A stretch of 60,000 bases of DNA from Polytrichum commune (lineage: Eukaryota > Streptophyta > Polytrichopsida > Polytrichales > Polytrichaceae), in assembly GCA_950295325.1 (NCBI GenBank), contig OX485803.1:22818001-22878000 (forward strand), given 5' to 3'. The notes beneath the pieces were generated by a model, which had not been told where the DNA came from, ran no database searches, and saw only the letters and a list, made by a program, of their open reading frames with translations. Shown piece by piece: positions 46,621 to 59,379 of this stretch. The position numbers and the translations under genes are program-made. The first letter of the stretch is position 1; every line of letters starts with the position of its first letter.

Positions 46621-49600
46621 ATGGGAAGCGGTGGCGACCTCGGACGAGCTGGAAGCGTGCGCAAATGCAGGCGCGTGAATGTCCATTTCAAAATCCCTTA
46701 CACTACACGCTGGGGCCAGAGCCTCGTTATCATCGGTTCCGATACTTTGCTAGGAGCATGGGTAGTGAAAGAAGGCGTGAAGATGACTCCCCTGGAGGAA
46801 GGCGATATCCTGTTCTGGCAGATCGTGCTGTCTGTGCCGGAGCATTTCGATACCGAGTATAGTTATTGTGTCGTGGATGAATATTCGGACACGGTGAGAC
46901 GGGAGTCTGGAAGTGTGCGAGCTCTCACCATTCCGGAAGGTCTACCACAGGGAGCCAACGTAGAAGCTCACGACTTTTGGCAGGTACACAATATCCGGTT
47001 CTATGAATGTCATCTCTCCTCATTCAAAACAAATCTTCGCCGTTTGCAATCTCCCTGTTCCTTAAACCATTCCACAGAGAAATTTGCACTGCCTATGTGT
47101 CGTTCTTATCTGAGAACGGATAAAGAACTTTCTGGAAAATGTGAGCGTTGCAATGTTGTGGAATCATAGGATTCATATGGGCCAAGTGTGCGAGGCATGT
47201 TGTCAAGCATTACGGTCATTTAATTCAATCCTCTGTTGTTGCAATGGTTGGAGATTATTAGCGCGAAGTCTCTTTTATAGAATTAATTGCAGATAATTCT
47301 AGTTCATACAGTGAGAAGGTTCTTTGTAATTGTCTTTCTCATATGTTTTTTCCTGCGCTCCACACTGTCACGTAAGCCATGATCTCCTAAGTCGGTAATC
47401 TCGAAAGTTATCATGTCACTTTACTTATCGAAGGTTTTACTCGGGCGGAATCCTTACAAGTAAGGACCAACAATGGAATGTTGCTGGAGAGCAATGAGCT
47501 GTTACGCAGAGAATGTAGTAGGGATTAGAATGAGAATTACTGAGGTTGAGATCTGTTCGGTCTCCCATATCATCCGTATTTTAAGTGAACATCAGTACAT
47601 TTGTCACTTCGTAAGTGGTTTCGGTTTACACTCCGAAAGAATGAGGAAGAAGAAACTCGCGCATCTGTTGATTTGGTGACATTTTTCGTCAGCAATGCAC
47701 ATCGCATCTCTTGCAAGTATCCATTCGCAAATTGAAGGATGCAGCAGTGGGTTCTTAATACTGTGACCTCTACGTTATGGCAGGTCGAATCTTCTTCAGA
47801 TCTGCTGCTTTCTAGAGCCGCGTACAGAAGAGTACTCTTGGGCGATGAGGATGAAGAGACTATCCTTAGTGTAGCCGAAACAACCACAAAGTCTTCTGTG
47901 CCAGTACTTCCTGCTGATGCCCTGAAGTTGGCAGGTCAGTGAATGTTCTTGAATGTTGGCTCTATTGCAATGGGGATGGGCTGGCTGATACATGTCTACA
48001 CCAGGAGTTCATGAAGTATTAATCTAGGACATTGAACAGTGGAAATATGAACCTACACAAACACTTCAGCTGTAGCACTTGTGGTTTGAAGGTCATTGCT
48101 TTGTGAGGTTTGAATGACGTGCTTATGTCACAAATTGTACAGATACGTTGGTGGTTCAATTCAAGGTAGAATGCTCGCGGTTGGACCCTGATCAGACGGT
48201 ATGATCTTCGCAGCCTCATTAGATTTCTTTTTCTTACTTCTTTCGAGTTTGCATAGTCGTGGGTTTCCTGTAGTCAATGTGATCTTGTCAAATCCGTCCG
48301 ACAGCCTCAAATATGGAAGGTTCATAATTTTTCACCTGTTAAGAAAAATTGGTCCGTGTATAAGTATAGTGTGTGGTTCCTGTTAAACAGGAAGTAACGT
48401 TGTTGATGTATTGATTTCCAGATATATATAGGAGGCAGTTCCCCAGAGTTGGGAAACTTGAACAATGAAGAGGCTGTACCTCTATCTAAAGCTGGTCACC
48501 ACTACTGGCAATGTACATCCATCATAAGAAGGGAAGAATTCCCCATCAAGTACAAATATATGCTGAAGAGCAAGAGTGGAGGAGTTACACCTGAAATCGG
48601 TGCAGAGAGGATGCTATCTTTGTTTTCCAACACCAAGGAACCTGCTTCCATGATTATTGCATCGGACGGGGGCTTCAGGGTATGCAAGTGAACTTTGTGG
48701 GAATGTATTGACTAGCTGCAGTAGTTTTATTCTCAAGCATTTGTTTACTTTGTCCACTAGTAATTTTCCACCGAGTCCCTGCGTCTTCAAAATACTGTTA
48801 GTACTATTTGGAGAATAAGCAGTACTAGATGATTATTCTTCAGTGTTATCTCTTGTGCAAACAAAGTTATGTGGAATTAATGTGCTGAACTTGTTTACAG
48901 GCTTGTCCATGGAGGGGCTCAGGCGTTGCAATACCTGTATTCTCCATCCGTTCAGAGGAGAGTGTTGGTTCCGGAGAATTTTTGGATCTGAATTTAATGA
49001 TAGATTTGGCATCCAAGACTGGAATGCGATTGGTTCAATTATTACCAGTGAATGACACATCTGTTAATATGATGTGGTGGGACTCATACCCATACAGGTA
49101 TGAACATTTCTTAATCAATCATATTGGGGCTGTATTACTGGTTGTAGATTTTTTTTTCTCTTTCACCTGGTTCTTCTGAAAACGAGCATGATACGTTGCC
49201 TAACTATGTCGACACAATAAACCAAAAGAAATTGTTCAAAAACATAGGCATGTTATCTGGAGACTCAGATTTATTATGCCAGGTGGTCGGATGAAACCAA
49301 GTTCTTGAAGTTGATCTGACTGATCCTGTGGTTTGCACAGTTCTCTCTCAGTGTTTGCATTGCATCCACTGTACCTGCGCCTCCAAGCACTTTCAAGCAA
49401 CCTTCCAAGCGATATCCAGGTCTGTACAGACAATCCTCTTGTTGTTAGAAGATTTGTATATATTAGCATCTTAGAGAGTAATTTATATGAACATTACGCA
49501 TGTTACTAGGTTCACAGTTGATTTTTAACGTCCATCCTCAGATTGGAGTGGTTATTGGGTGCCAACATCTTAAATATTTGGTTTTTCCAACTTTGCAGGA

Positions 49601-52600
49601 TGAGATTGAGAGTTTCAGGGTTCAGCTGGATTTGAAGGAAGTTGACTATGATGCAACCATGAATGCCAAATTATCAATAGCAAAGAAAGTGTACCATCTT
49701 GAGAAGGACCAGATCTTTGCCTCAGCAGCATTTGGAAAGTACTTCGAGGAAAACAAGGTAACCGTTTTTTCCTATACTTTCAAGAGGAAGCCATTCTAGT
49801 CATGCCCAATGATTAGATAGGCTTCCTTTGATTTTAGGAATTTTGCATGTATTTTCACTGTTTCCACTTGGACAAAGTGTTTGAGTTTCTAATCAACTGG
49901 GCTGTGACAAATCTGCAGGATTGGCTGCGACCTTATGCTGCATTTTGCTTCCTGCGAGATTTATTTGGAACTGCTGACCACTCACAGTGGGGTTCATACT
50001 CTGAATTCACTCCTGAGAAGGTATTTTTTCCAGATAATTCTTCAAATCTGGTTGTACAGACTAAAAATTCCCATTCAGAGTCTCTGGTCGTCTGATATTG
50101 CAAATCGGATTTGGTCTGCATTTCTAATTTTCTGTTTCTCACATGCAGCTGGAGAAGCTTGTTTCAACCAAGGCAGCTTATCATGAAGCTATTGGTTTCA
50201 GTTATTACATTCAATTTCAACTTCATTCACAATTATCAACAGTAGCAGACTATGCTAAGAGGAAACATGTAGTGCTGAAAGGAGATCTACCCATTGGTGT
50301 GGGCCGCAACAGTGTTGATACTTGGCAGTTCCCAACGCTGTTTCGCATGAATGCATCCACTGGTGCACCACCAGACTGCTTCGATAAGAATGGCCAAAAC
50401 TGGGGGTTCCCAACCTACAACTGGGAAGAAATGTCAAAAGATAATTATGGATGGTGGAGGGCACGATTATCTCAGGTCAGAATCATTTATGCGTAATGCT
50501 TATCCAGTTGTTGTGCATTGAACTGTTCTTTAATGTTTCCCATTATCTCGCCTCACAGTATTTTGTCTTCAAAGCTGCAAGTGTATTTTCCAATTTTCAA
50601 TGACTTCTTGAAATGAGTACTTAATGTAGATATGGGTTTTGCAGATGGCCAAGTACTTTAGTGCCTACAGGATAGACCATGTTTTGGGATTTTTCCGGAT
50701 TTGGGAGATGCCTGATCATGCAGTTACTGGCCTTATGGGAAGATTTAGACCATCGATTCCTCTTAGCACGGTAAGTAGTCATTTTCTACGCGAGAAACTT
50801 GGGCTTTGTTTAATCTTAGTGGAGTAAGCGACAATAACTTCCAAGTCAAATATCTGAATTATTGATCTGGTCTCAACAGGAGGAACTACAAAAAGAAGGA
50901 ATTTGGGATTTCGAGCGCTTGAGCACCCCCTATGTTCGTTGCCACCTTCTCCAAGAGAAATTTGGTGACAGATGGGTGGAAATTGCTGACAAGTATTTTG
51001 ATGAATTTGAACATCTCTGCTATCAATTCAAGGTGCAGTATAACACTGAGAAGAAGATTGTTGCAGCAACTACACCTGAAGGTGCTATTCCTGCAGTGAA
51101 ACCAGAAGCAGGGTCAGATCAAGCTAAGCTGTTTGATCTTCTTCATGTATGTTCTTAACCTGCAAACTCCAGTTTTTGAAATTCTGGATTAACTTGAGCA
51201 TTACTCTATAAATCTGCAATTGAGACCTATTAGTTTCTGTCAAGTTCCCTCTAACTTCACAGGAAGTAGCTTAATAAGGATTATAACTTCACTCCAGTGT
51301 TCGTGCAACAGCTGGTTTTGCAGTCCTTCATTTCCCTATGGTGAAGTTTCTTTTGAGGTTTATAGGACTATCAGCAAAGAAGAATCTTGAGGTTAATGAA
51401 GTTTTAAAACATGTCTCCATGTAAGCTGGATATCTAACTGGGTGATTTTCACAGGAGGTTATCCTTATGCGAGATCCAGAGGATCCTTCAAGTTTCTATC
51501 CACGGTTTGAACTTGAGCAAAGCACCAGTTTCGAAGAACTTGATGATCATAGGTAAAACTTGGTCCTTGTTTGGACAGTGCTTTGATTCTTAACTACTAT
51601 AATATGGCTTCAATTTGAGTGGCGAGGTTGCTCAAGTGCCAAGTTTATCACAATCTCCATATGAATGGATAAATAATCTTTGTATCAAACTTTGCTGCAA
51701 TACGATGGTGTAGAAATTTTGAAACCAATTGAAGAAGTTTTACTGGAATAGCTGGCTAATGTTTTCCATTTCATTGATACAGCAAGGAGGTCTTGTTGAG
51801 ATTGTACCATGACTACTTCTTCCAGCGGCAAGAGACATTGTGGCGGGATAATGCTATGAGGACCTTACCAGCTTTGATGAATTCTTCTGATATGCTTGCA
51901 TGCGGAGAAGATCTTGGAATGGTTCCTGCTTGTGTATATCCGGTACTTTTTTCCCCTGTCCCTCAGCTCATGTATTCTACACTTCTGCATAATGACATTC
52001 AACATCTCGAGAGAATTTGGATATCATTTAGAATATACTTTGTGGCTGCCCGAAATCTCAGATGATTTGAACCTACTTTCACAGCATTCACTAGCTCACT
52101 CGATCTGCTTGTTCTCGACAGGTCTTGAATGAGCTGGGATTATTGGGCTTAAGAATTCAGCGGATGCCTGTTGGCGATGAGGAATTTGGTATTCCAGCTG
52201 ACTACGAATATATGACAGTGTGTGCCCCATCCTGCCATGATTCTTCGACAATGAGGGCTTGGTGGGAGGAAGATGCAGCTCGTCGTGAACGATACTACAA
52301 GGATATTTTGGAGTGTAGCGGACCGGCACCGGACGCTTGTGAACCTGACGTAGCCCACCGCATCCTCCAGCAACACCTTGAGTCTCCGTCAGCGTGGGCA
52401 ATCTTCCCTGTTCAAGATCTTCTTGCCTTGAAAGAACTGTATGCACAGCGGCCAGCAAAGGAGGAAACAATCAACAATCCTTGCAACCCCAGGCACTACT
52501 GGCGATTCAGTAAGTGGCATACATAGCACAACGAGCCGTTCCTATTAGGTCTTTGCGATATGCGTATTAGTGTGTGTGTGGTGTACATTGTTAGCAAAAC

Positions 52601-52981
52601 AGCAATATATTCCTGGGACTGATTTGTCAGTACAAGATTTGTAATCCTGACTCCTCATGGTTTACTTCTGCAGGATTACATGTGACTATGGAGACGCTTC
52701 TTGCTGATGCTGATTTCTTGTCGACTCTCCGTGGGTTAGTAATGGGCAGTCACCGAGCTAGTTGCAAGGATTTTGAAGATACCGAGGCATTTCCCCAGAG
52801 CACAGTAGAATTTACCCAACCAATGGAGTCCGAGGAGGAATCAGCTGAGGAGGAATCAACTGAGGAGGAGATTTTTGAATGTAGGCACCCGGTGAACTCC
52901 TCCTGCTCCGGAGAAGAATTAGAGGATGCCAAGCATATTGTTGAAAATGGTCATAGTTATCTACACGTAGTCACAGTCTAG
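46621..52981 (+). CDS. DPE2: 4-alpha-glucanotransferase DPE2 (cytosolic disproportionating enzyme)
   Basis: It transfers one glucose of maltose to a soluble cytosolic heteroglycan and releases the other, a key step after night-time starch breakdown. Fifteen exons join in phase with GT-AG introns: 46621-46983, 47784-47934, 48143-48198, 48422-48679, 48901-49097, 49341-49419, 49599-49757, 49919-50020, 50149-50475, 50645-50770, 50880-51146, 51455-51552, 51783-51942, 52122-52509, 52674-52981; total 3,039 nt, 1,012 aa. Domains: CBM20 at about 18-121 and 170-275, GH77 at about 277-920. Catalytic acids are D575 (AYRIDHVLGFFR), E770 (LACGEDLG) and D821 (CAPSCHDSST). LVQLLPVNDTS and NWGFPTYNWEEMSKDNY are family signatures. 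There is no transit peptide, as expected for the cytosolic form. The family is usually about 950 aa; the excess is in the N-terminal third and an acidic tail (962-976, ESEEESAEEESTEEE). The start is the first in-frame ATG, with G at -3 and +4. The 56-bp exon 3 is needed to complete the second CBM20. The intron 1 acceptor is the least certain junction. Confidence 0.96.
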
Positions 52982-53071
52982 CTCCCCAAACAGGTTATAT
53001 AGAAAATTAAGTACCCTAGAGCCATTCATTTATGGTATAGTTTACATATGAACATACCATGCAAACCAGCC

Positions 53072-53077
53072 AATAAA
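53072..53077 (+). terminator. DPE2 polyadenylation signal AATAAA
   Basis: A canonical AATAAA lies 91 bp downstream of the DPE2 stop codon, in an AT-rich 3' flank. It is the first such hexamer after the stop. Confidence 0.6.
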
Positions 53078-53099
53078 GATCAGACTGTACAATAGGGAT

Positions 53100-53783
53100 C
53101 CTTTAATTAGCATCCCAAACTTCCTGTCAATCCTGGCCACACCTTGCGATTACTAGGTTGTGGCCAAGAACCTGTTTTCTAAATTGTTACCTCCGTGGGT
53201 AACGCTCGATCTGAGGCCAAGTAGGATGGGGTACTATACAAAAGAAATAGAAATTCATGATACAGAAATCATCCTGTTTCTTTGCTACTGGAATATAATC
53301 TATACTTCTTATCATGATCTGTAATTCTTTCAGCAAATGCTTCTGTTGGTTGTTCCTTATCCACACCTTTCATAACCTATTCTATTGGGACAGTCTTAAG
53401 GAATTTTACAATATATTAAACATTGAAGTTCCATTCATCCTCTACTTTGTAACTGGTAATTCTCAGAAACATCTGATCTGTTTGTTGATGATGACCAATT
53501 TTGCAGGCATCTTGTCGTAATCCAATGGCAGTTGATGCTTGGTTTTGAGGCGTATGCAACGTTACATTAATGATTCAACACCTTCACTATGAGTGTCACC
53601 CCATGACACTTGGCGTTCAACTAGTGCGCTTATTAATAAATATCTTGGCATGACAAATGTTCAATAGTGTTATGAGGTGCACACAATGGTCTACAAGTTG
53701 ACCAAAGTTTACACAAATGATACTTGCCATTAGATGTGCTCAAGAATATCTTCCTCTTGCATACTAAGATGTTAAAACATGAC
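53100..53783. other. DPE2 3' flank, nothing recognised
   Basis: A 68-codon plus-strand frame (53314-53520) has no motif. An acceptor-like TTTTGCAG near 53500 could belong to an alternative 3' UTR exon, but there is no support beyond the string. Confidence 0.5.
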
Positions 53784-54440
53784 ACATGTTATTAGAGTGG
53801 AGGCACCCATAATCATCGATCACTTAAAGAGATGTTGTGCAAGATTTGAAGAACTATAAGTTGGTGCAAATTTTTCCGTGTAGGAAGATAGAAATGAGGA
53901 GGATTATAATTTTTTTGGTAATTTTATTCCTTCAATTAAAAAAATTGTGAAATTTTTAAGCCAAAAGTTGGTCCCAACATATTACCAATGTCTAGAGTAT
54001 GCCATAACCGCTCATCATCAAAATTGTGGTACCCTATAAATTGCCGTTGGGAACCTGATCATGAATAGGTGCCTCTACTATAGTATGCTCAAAACCCCTT
54101 GCATACTAAAACACAAGACTATCATTTATAGTTGAGGTGCCTATTCCCGATCAGGACCCCATCGGCAATCTACATGTCTCGGTTTTGAGTGCTAAAGTGA
54201 GGAGGAATGAGTAATCATGGCAGACTCTAGACATTGATAATATGTGCAGGCAACTTTTGGCTTCAAAAATTCACAGTACATTCAATTCAAGAAATAAAAT
54301 CACCAAAAAATTTGCAATCCTCCTAATTTCTATCTTCCTACATGGGTGATTTTTTGCACCACCTTATACTTCTCCAAATTTGGCATAGAAGTTCTTAAGT
54401 GATTAGTTATGGGCACCTCTACTCTAACATATCCAATGTG
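53784..54440. mobile_element. foldback element (family K) with ~300-bp inverted arms
   Basis: The left arm (about 53784-54090) and right arm (about 54115-54440) are diverged inverted copies separated by a short loop. Shared blocks include TTAGAGTGGAGGCACCCATA (outer end), GTAGGAAGATAGAAATGAGG, AGCCAAAAGTTG and ATCAATGTCTAGAGT, ending inward at a GCCGTTGGGAACCTGATC-type block. Almost the whole element is stem. A single diverged arm lies at about 57978-58346. Non-coding. Confidence 0.85.
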
Positions 54441-56529
54441 CTCCTCTATACGTCATATGTAGATATTTTTTCACTTAAAAGAAGTTACTTATATTGACAA
54501 ATGTAATCATATTGGTGACACTTTGAGACCTCTAGGCATCTACACTAAATATAGTGAGGGTGTTATTAATTCAAGTCACATGCACAATCTAGCCAAATCT
54601 CAAAGTTACCGAGCGCTAAAGTTGCTACTGAGTGACATTAGATTCATGACTACAGTTAATTCTACGCTCATTTACCATAGATTTCAAGAAAATTAGTGCA
54701 TGCTTGTGATTAGTACACGCCACATGCTTGTTAGTAAATAGTGCCAAATGCTGATGCATGTAGTGATTAGTGTTGATATTTTCATGCCAAGTGCCAAGAT
54801 GAACAATGCTTCATAGTCTTAGATCTAAGATCTTTTGGTGACACTAATTCATAATGTGAAGGATTTTAGTACCACCTTCACTAATTTCCCGCTAAAGTTT
54901 AGTGACTTTAAACCTCAGTCATTTATGGACACTTTGTCTCGCTCATATTGGACATCATCATAAATTTGTGTTTGCAGCTCTTTCTTGTGATAGAGCAAGA
55001 AGATGGATCTCCTAATCTTTCGAGATATGTTGTTTCGGACATTCTTTCTACAAATCCTTTTCGTGTCCACTTTTAGGTGACCATAGAACTAGGAAGAGTT
55101 TCCTATGTTGGAGAGATCATTGTGAGGTTATTGTGCCCTAGAAGAGGATCACATGCAAACCTTAAATTTCAAAATTCTTGTGTGTCCATCTACCTTTACT
55201 TGCATAATTGAGCATTCAAATCAAATCTCTCAGCAAAGTTTCGAACCATATGACAACGATGGATGAAGTTGTGAATTGCATGAAACTAGCACATCTATTG
55301 ACAATTTTTTCTCTAAATCTTGGAGACCCCTTTTGTACATCTACCTTTTACTATAGAAAATTTAATAGCCTTGTTAGATGTAGCTCTCCCTTATGCATAC
55401 TATGTACACTAATGCCTCAATTAATACCCCTTCTTACACTCGCGTTAGCTCGTACATGGCATGGAGAGTCCACTGTCCACCCCCTGGGCCAATAATACCT
55501 AATATCACAAAGTTAATGGCCTGGCGGAGCCGGGATAACATTATTTAGCTGCGTGCTTGTGTTACATTCTATATTTAGCATCTAACATGGGCCTCCACTA
55601 TCTTACCTTCATGGGAAGAAACTTAGAAATTAGGAAGAAACTGACGCCGGTACAAATAATGAATAGTACCGGTTTGTATAGCAAGAATATTGTGAATAGT
55701 GTTGGTATTTTCAACGATAGTACATATATTAATAGCAATTCCATGGAATAATATTAGGACGAACAATGAGTCATGCTAATATTTCTAGGGATGAACAATA
55801 ATTCCTTCGCATAGTGCCGGGAGTAATATGACTCCACCCAAATTTCCAAGTTCAACTTGAATGTATGAATAAAAACTGAATATTCCCATATTGTTTCATG
55901 GAGCTCATAGAATATAATTGACATATTCCAAAATCATGAAACCGACCCACGTAGCTGAATAATGGTATGGCCCCAATCGGGTATTCTACGCCTCCGAGCC
56001 ACCCTTTGGTGTTGGCATCGTTGCTAACGAGAGGCCGATATTTGCTACAATTATGCATCATTTGTGCAACCCAACTTCAATGCCTCATATGAACTCTTTC
56101 AAGTGGAGGCCGGATCCTGCAATGGCAACGCCGTGAGTGCAATGCTTGATGCAGTGTCGATTTTAATCTGCCTCTTATGATGAGACACTTGATTCTTCGA
56201 GGTAATGTGTGAATTAGGCATTCCTTTTCTCTCAGAGCATTCTTGAGTATCTTATGTAGTCTACCTGCACAAATGGTGATCTGCCAGATAAACCTAATAC
56301 CCTACAAATGCTTAGGTAATTAATTCATCGAGTTTACAGAGTCTTTCAAGTGGAGAATACCTTCAATGACAACTTCAGTATGCTCGGCACTCATGCATGT
56401 AGTCGAGGATCTTGATTCGTAGAAATTTATCCATGGAGCTGGAATAGAAAGAGGGTGTCCTTACAAGGCTTAAGAATGTTAGGTTATCGATCGCACTGGG
56501 GAAATTTACCATTAGGGAAACAGGTGTTG
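54441..56529. other. intergenic, nothing recognised
   Basis: AT-rich with no supportable gene; the 95-codon plus-strand frame (55208-55495) and others carry no motif. Confidence 0.55.
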
Positions 56530-56600
56530 AAGTGGACAAAACATGGTGGATGGGCTTCCATTCTCCAGGTTGAACACCATTCACCATGTTTTGTCCACTT
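56530..56600. other. 71-nt hairpin, possible small-RNA precursor
   Basis: The left arm 56530-56553 (AAGTGGACAAAACATGGTGG then ATGG) pairs with the right arm 56577-56600 over 24 positions with one mismatch, around a 23-nt loop. Unlike other palindromes in the window it is not inside a recognised MITE. Stem length and single mismatch are in the range of young plant miRNA or siRNA hairpins, but a short inverted duplication is an equally good explanation. Confidence 0.5.
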
Positions 56601-57977
56601 AAGCGTATGTTTTAGTGCATGGTAAACTCCCCTAGATCAACTCCTTGTGATCTTCCTGTTATCTACTTTCCATTTCAATTTCCTATGAAACAAGTACCGG
56701 ATTTTGAGGATGAGATTATTGCTTCTACACGGTATGCGGAACATTGAGTACGATGAGTTCACAGCATTGTTGTATAGTGTCTTTAATGCACATGGGGTGG
56801 TGAATTTCCCTGCAATTTTGTCACAGACTAGCTACACAAGCAAGCGTAATTATCACAGGCACGACGATGGTTGCATTCGATTGTTTCATCTGTTTTGTCC
56901 CAAATGTGTGCCGAAGATATGTTAGTAATGGCAGTAGATTGACCATTTGGGTTGGTTCCACAAGTACTTAGTCGAACAACCCTTTTCATCGCAACATTTA
57001 GCGTCAATTGAAAATTTATCCGAAATTGCCAATTGTTGCATAAGCTTTGAATAAAAAGCGCAAACTTTGATTTTCCCAATTTGGAGATTTTGAATAGAGA
57101 GCATGAAATGAATTCAATCAATCCTAGTGGTTTTGTGTTTTTAAATTGGGTTGCGTAGCTTACAAAATGCGAGGTAGGAAAAAAAAAAGGATTTAGAGAA
57201 CATTAAGACATGTGGACTTTAAGTGGCATTGGAACACTGTCCGTGAAAATTTAATCAACACAAGCTTGTTATTTAGTATGATATATAATATATAATATAT
57301 ATAGATTTCACATATTACAAATGTTTGAGCAACTAGACCTGTTTGAACAAAATAAATGAGTTATGAACAAAACAAATGGTTATGGTGACACGTCATAACT
57401 ACCACATATTGCACATGTTGACAAGTTATGATATTTATCTAAATAACCATGTAAAATTCAAAGCCACATTATGGTTTTGATGACAATTCATGGAAAATTG
57501 GAAAATAGGCTTAGAGCATCCAAAGCCACATTATGGCTCCTTGTCAATTAACTAATACTTATAAAATTGCTAGTAGTTCATAATAGTGATGAGGGAACAA
57601 GGGGGTCGTACATGCCAACTCGGAGGCGCTTCACTAAAATAAGCTTCATCTAAGCTTGTTGATGAATTCATCCAATTCTTTTTGTTACCAGATGACTTTA
57701 CTTGAATGCCACAAATCCCTGGCGAACAAACTCTGACCTCTTCATGATTTGGTCAATAGCAAACTTTGATTTTATATTATACCCTGATATACCTATTATC
57801 ATATGTATATTGTATCCGGTTAAAACTCTCAAGAAAACCTCTAATATCCCCCGATTCCTATAAGGATATAGTTAAATATCCGACCAAAATTTAGACCACT
57901 ATTAATTTCCATGAGGGGTCATTTAGTTACCTTGTCGAATATTTTCATTAAAGTTGATGATTTCAACTAGCTGACAT
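56601..57977. other. intergenic, nothing recognised
   Basis: AT-rich; includes an AT-dinucleotide-rich patch near 57285-57303. The 97-codon minus-strand frame at 57121-56828 has no recognised motif. Confidence 0.55.
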
Positions 57978-58346
57978 GTTTAGGAGAAGGCACCTATTTC
58001 CGATAAGGATCCCGTCAACAATCTATAAAGTACCAGAATTTCGATCAAGTTGCAACCAATAGTGCCACAACACATGTCATGATTTTGTGTGCTAATGTGA
58101 GGAGGAATGAGCGGTTAAAATGAGCGGTTATGACAATCTCTAGACATTGATAATATGTTCAGGCCAACTTTTGGCTTCAAAAATTCACAATAATTTTAAC
58201 TGAAGGTAAATCAATAATCAAAAAATTGCAATCGTCCTGATTTCTAACTTCCTACATAGGAAAAAAAATGCACCGCCTCATACTTCTCCAGATCTGGCGC
58301 AAAATCTCTTAAGTGATTGGTTATGGGTGCCTCTACTCTAACTAGC
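57978..58346. mobile_element. solo arm of foldback family K
   Basis: It matches the right arm of 53784-54440 in the same orientation: GGCACCTATTTCCGAT, GTGAGGAGGAATGAG, CTCTAGACATTGATAATATG, ACTTTTGGCTTCAAAAATTC and TGGTTATGGGTGCCTCTACT. It carries a local duplication of GAGCGGTTA. The inverted partner arm is missing here. Confidence 0.8.
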
Positions 58347-58859
58347 AGCCGGTTCTCCCCGTTCCTTATTTGGAATATGTGTGGTGGGCCACCACATGGA
58401 TGGGTCCCACCATGATGGCCGCTCAAGCTTATCCAGTGCCACGGAATTGGCAGGAAAGGCATCTCCCCGAATCCAAAACCAGCTTTGAAAGTGGGAAGTC
58501 TTTGTTGCATTGCAATACAGATTCCAGAAACTTGCAACTTTCAAAAGTAAAACCTCTGTGGATGATGTGCAGAATGTAATTCTTTGGAAATATACCAGTG
58601 TTTGTGAAGTTCATTTTCATATGCATAGTCTTTTCAATTTAAGTGACATCGGTCTGATGGGTTGTGTATAATCTTCAAGGAGGTTGTTCAAATGCATGGC
58701 AGGGTTTGTAATAGAGAAAATTCTAGCTGGATTTGCATTGGAGTTCGCAGAGTACATCTTCTCGATGCGAGTATGAGTTGGTTCATAATTGGGACAGAGT
58801 TCGTAAGATTAGTGAACCTTCGAAGCAAGTGGTGAGAGGGAATGGCCTAGTCTTCAAGC

Positions 58860-59296
58860 ATGGATGCATTTTGTTTGCCAACTTGTAGCTCTTGGAAGAT
58901 CGTCAAACCTGCTTCTCGGAACCTCTTGGGTGCAAAATTGAGTGCAGTGGACAACCACGAGCTCAGACTTCAGAACCCAATTTTGAGGGCTCTGCCTCAT
59001 TGTAAGCAATTTGCAGAACCAATTTCCTACCCCATTGCCGAGTATGCCTACGAGGACAGGAGTCCCGTGTCATCATCATCAACCATTCAAATGTCTGGAA
59101 AACATGTCGAGAAGGTCAGGAAAGCAGTTGTGCAAATTGAGCATGCGGAGCGCATGGTGGCCTCGAGGGGCTTCGAGGATATTCGGAATGACATGTTTGC
59201 TGCCGAGAGAGCTGAAGTAGAGTCTTTCTGTGCCAAGCAAAGGACTCTGGATCATATCCACACAGCCTGTGCAATGGCCTGCCTGAGGTCCGAGAG
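58860..59296 (+). CDS. first exon of an unrecognised gene
   Basis: ATG at 58860 opens 145 codons plus two bases to a strong donor (GAGAG|GTACGT at 59296/59297). The N-terminus (MDAFCLPTCSSWKIVKPASR) is rich in Ser, Lys and Cys with few acidic residues and could be a plastid transit peptide. Residues about 79-145 form an amphipathic, helix-prone Lys/Glu/Arg/Ala-rich segment (KHVEKVRKAVVQIEHAERMV, later FAAERAEVESFCAKQRTLDH). Codon use and GC are like DPE2 exons rather than the transposon relics. I do not recognise a family; the rest of the gene lies beyond the window. The start codon could be internal if an upstream exon exists. Confidence 0.6.
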
Positions 59297-59379
59297 GTAC
59301 GTTATGTGGTCATTTTGGTATATTATCGGATCTTGGTAGATTTGTGCTCAATCTCAAGCGAAGAGTCTTTTATCGTGTA

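Noticed and set aside
47935-48431. Single intron from 47935 to 48431 in DPE2
   Set aside because: It keeps the frame but deletes the first strands of the second CBM20. Using exon 48143-48198 and the acceptor at 48421 restores TLVVQF...IYIGGSS.
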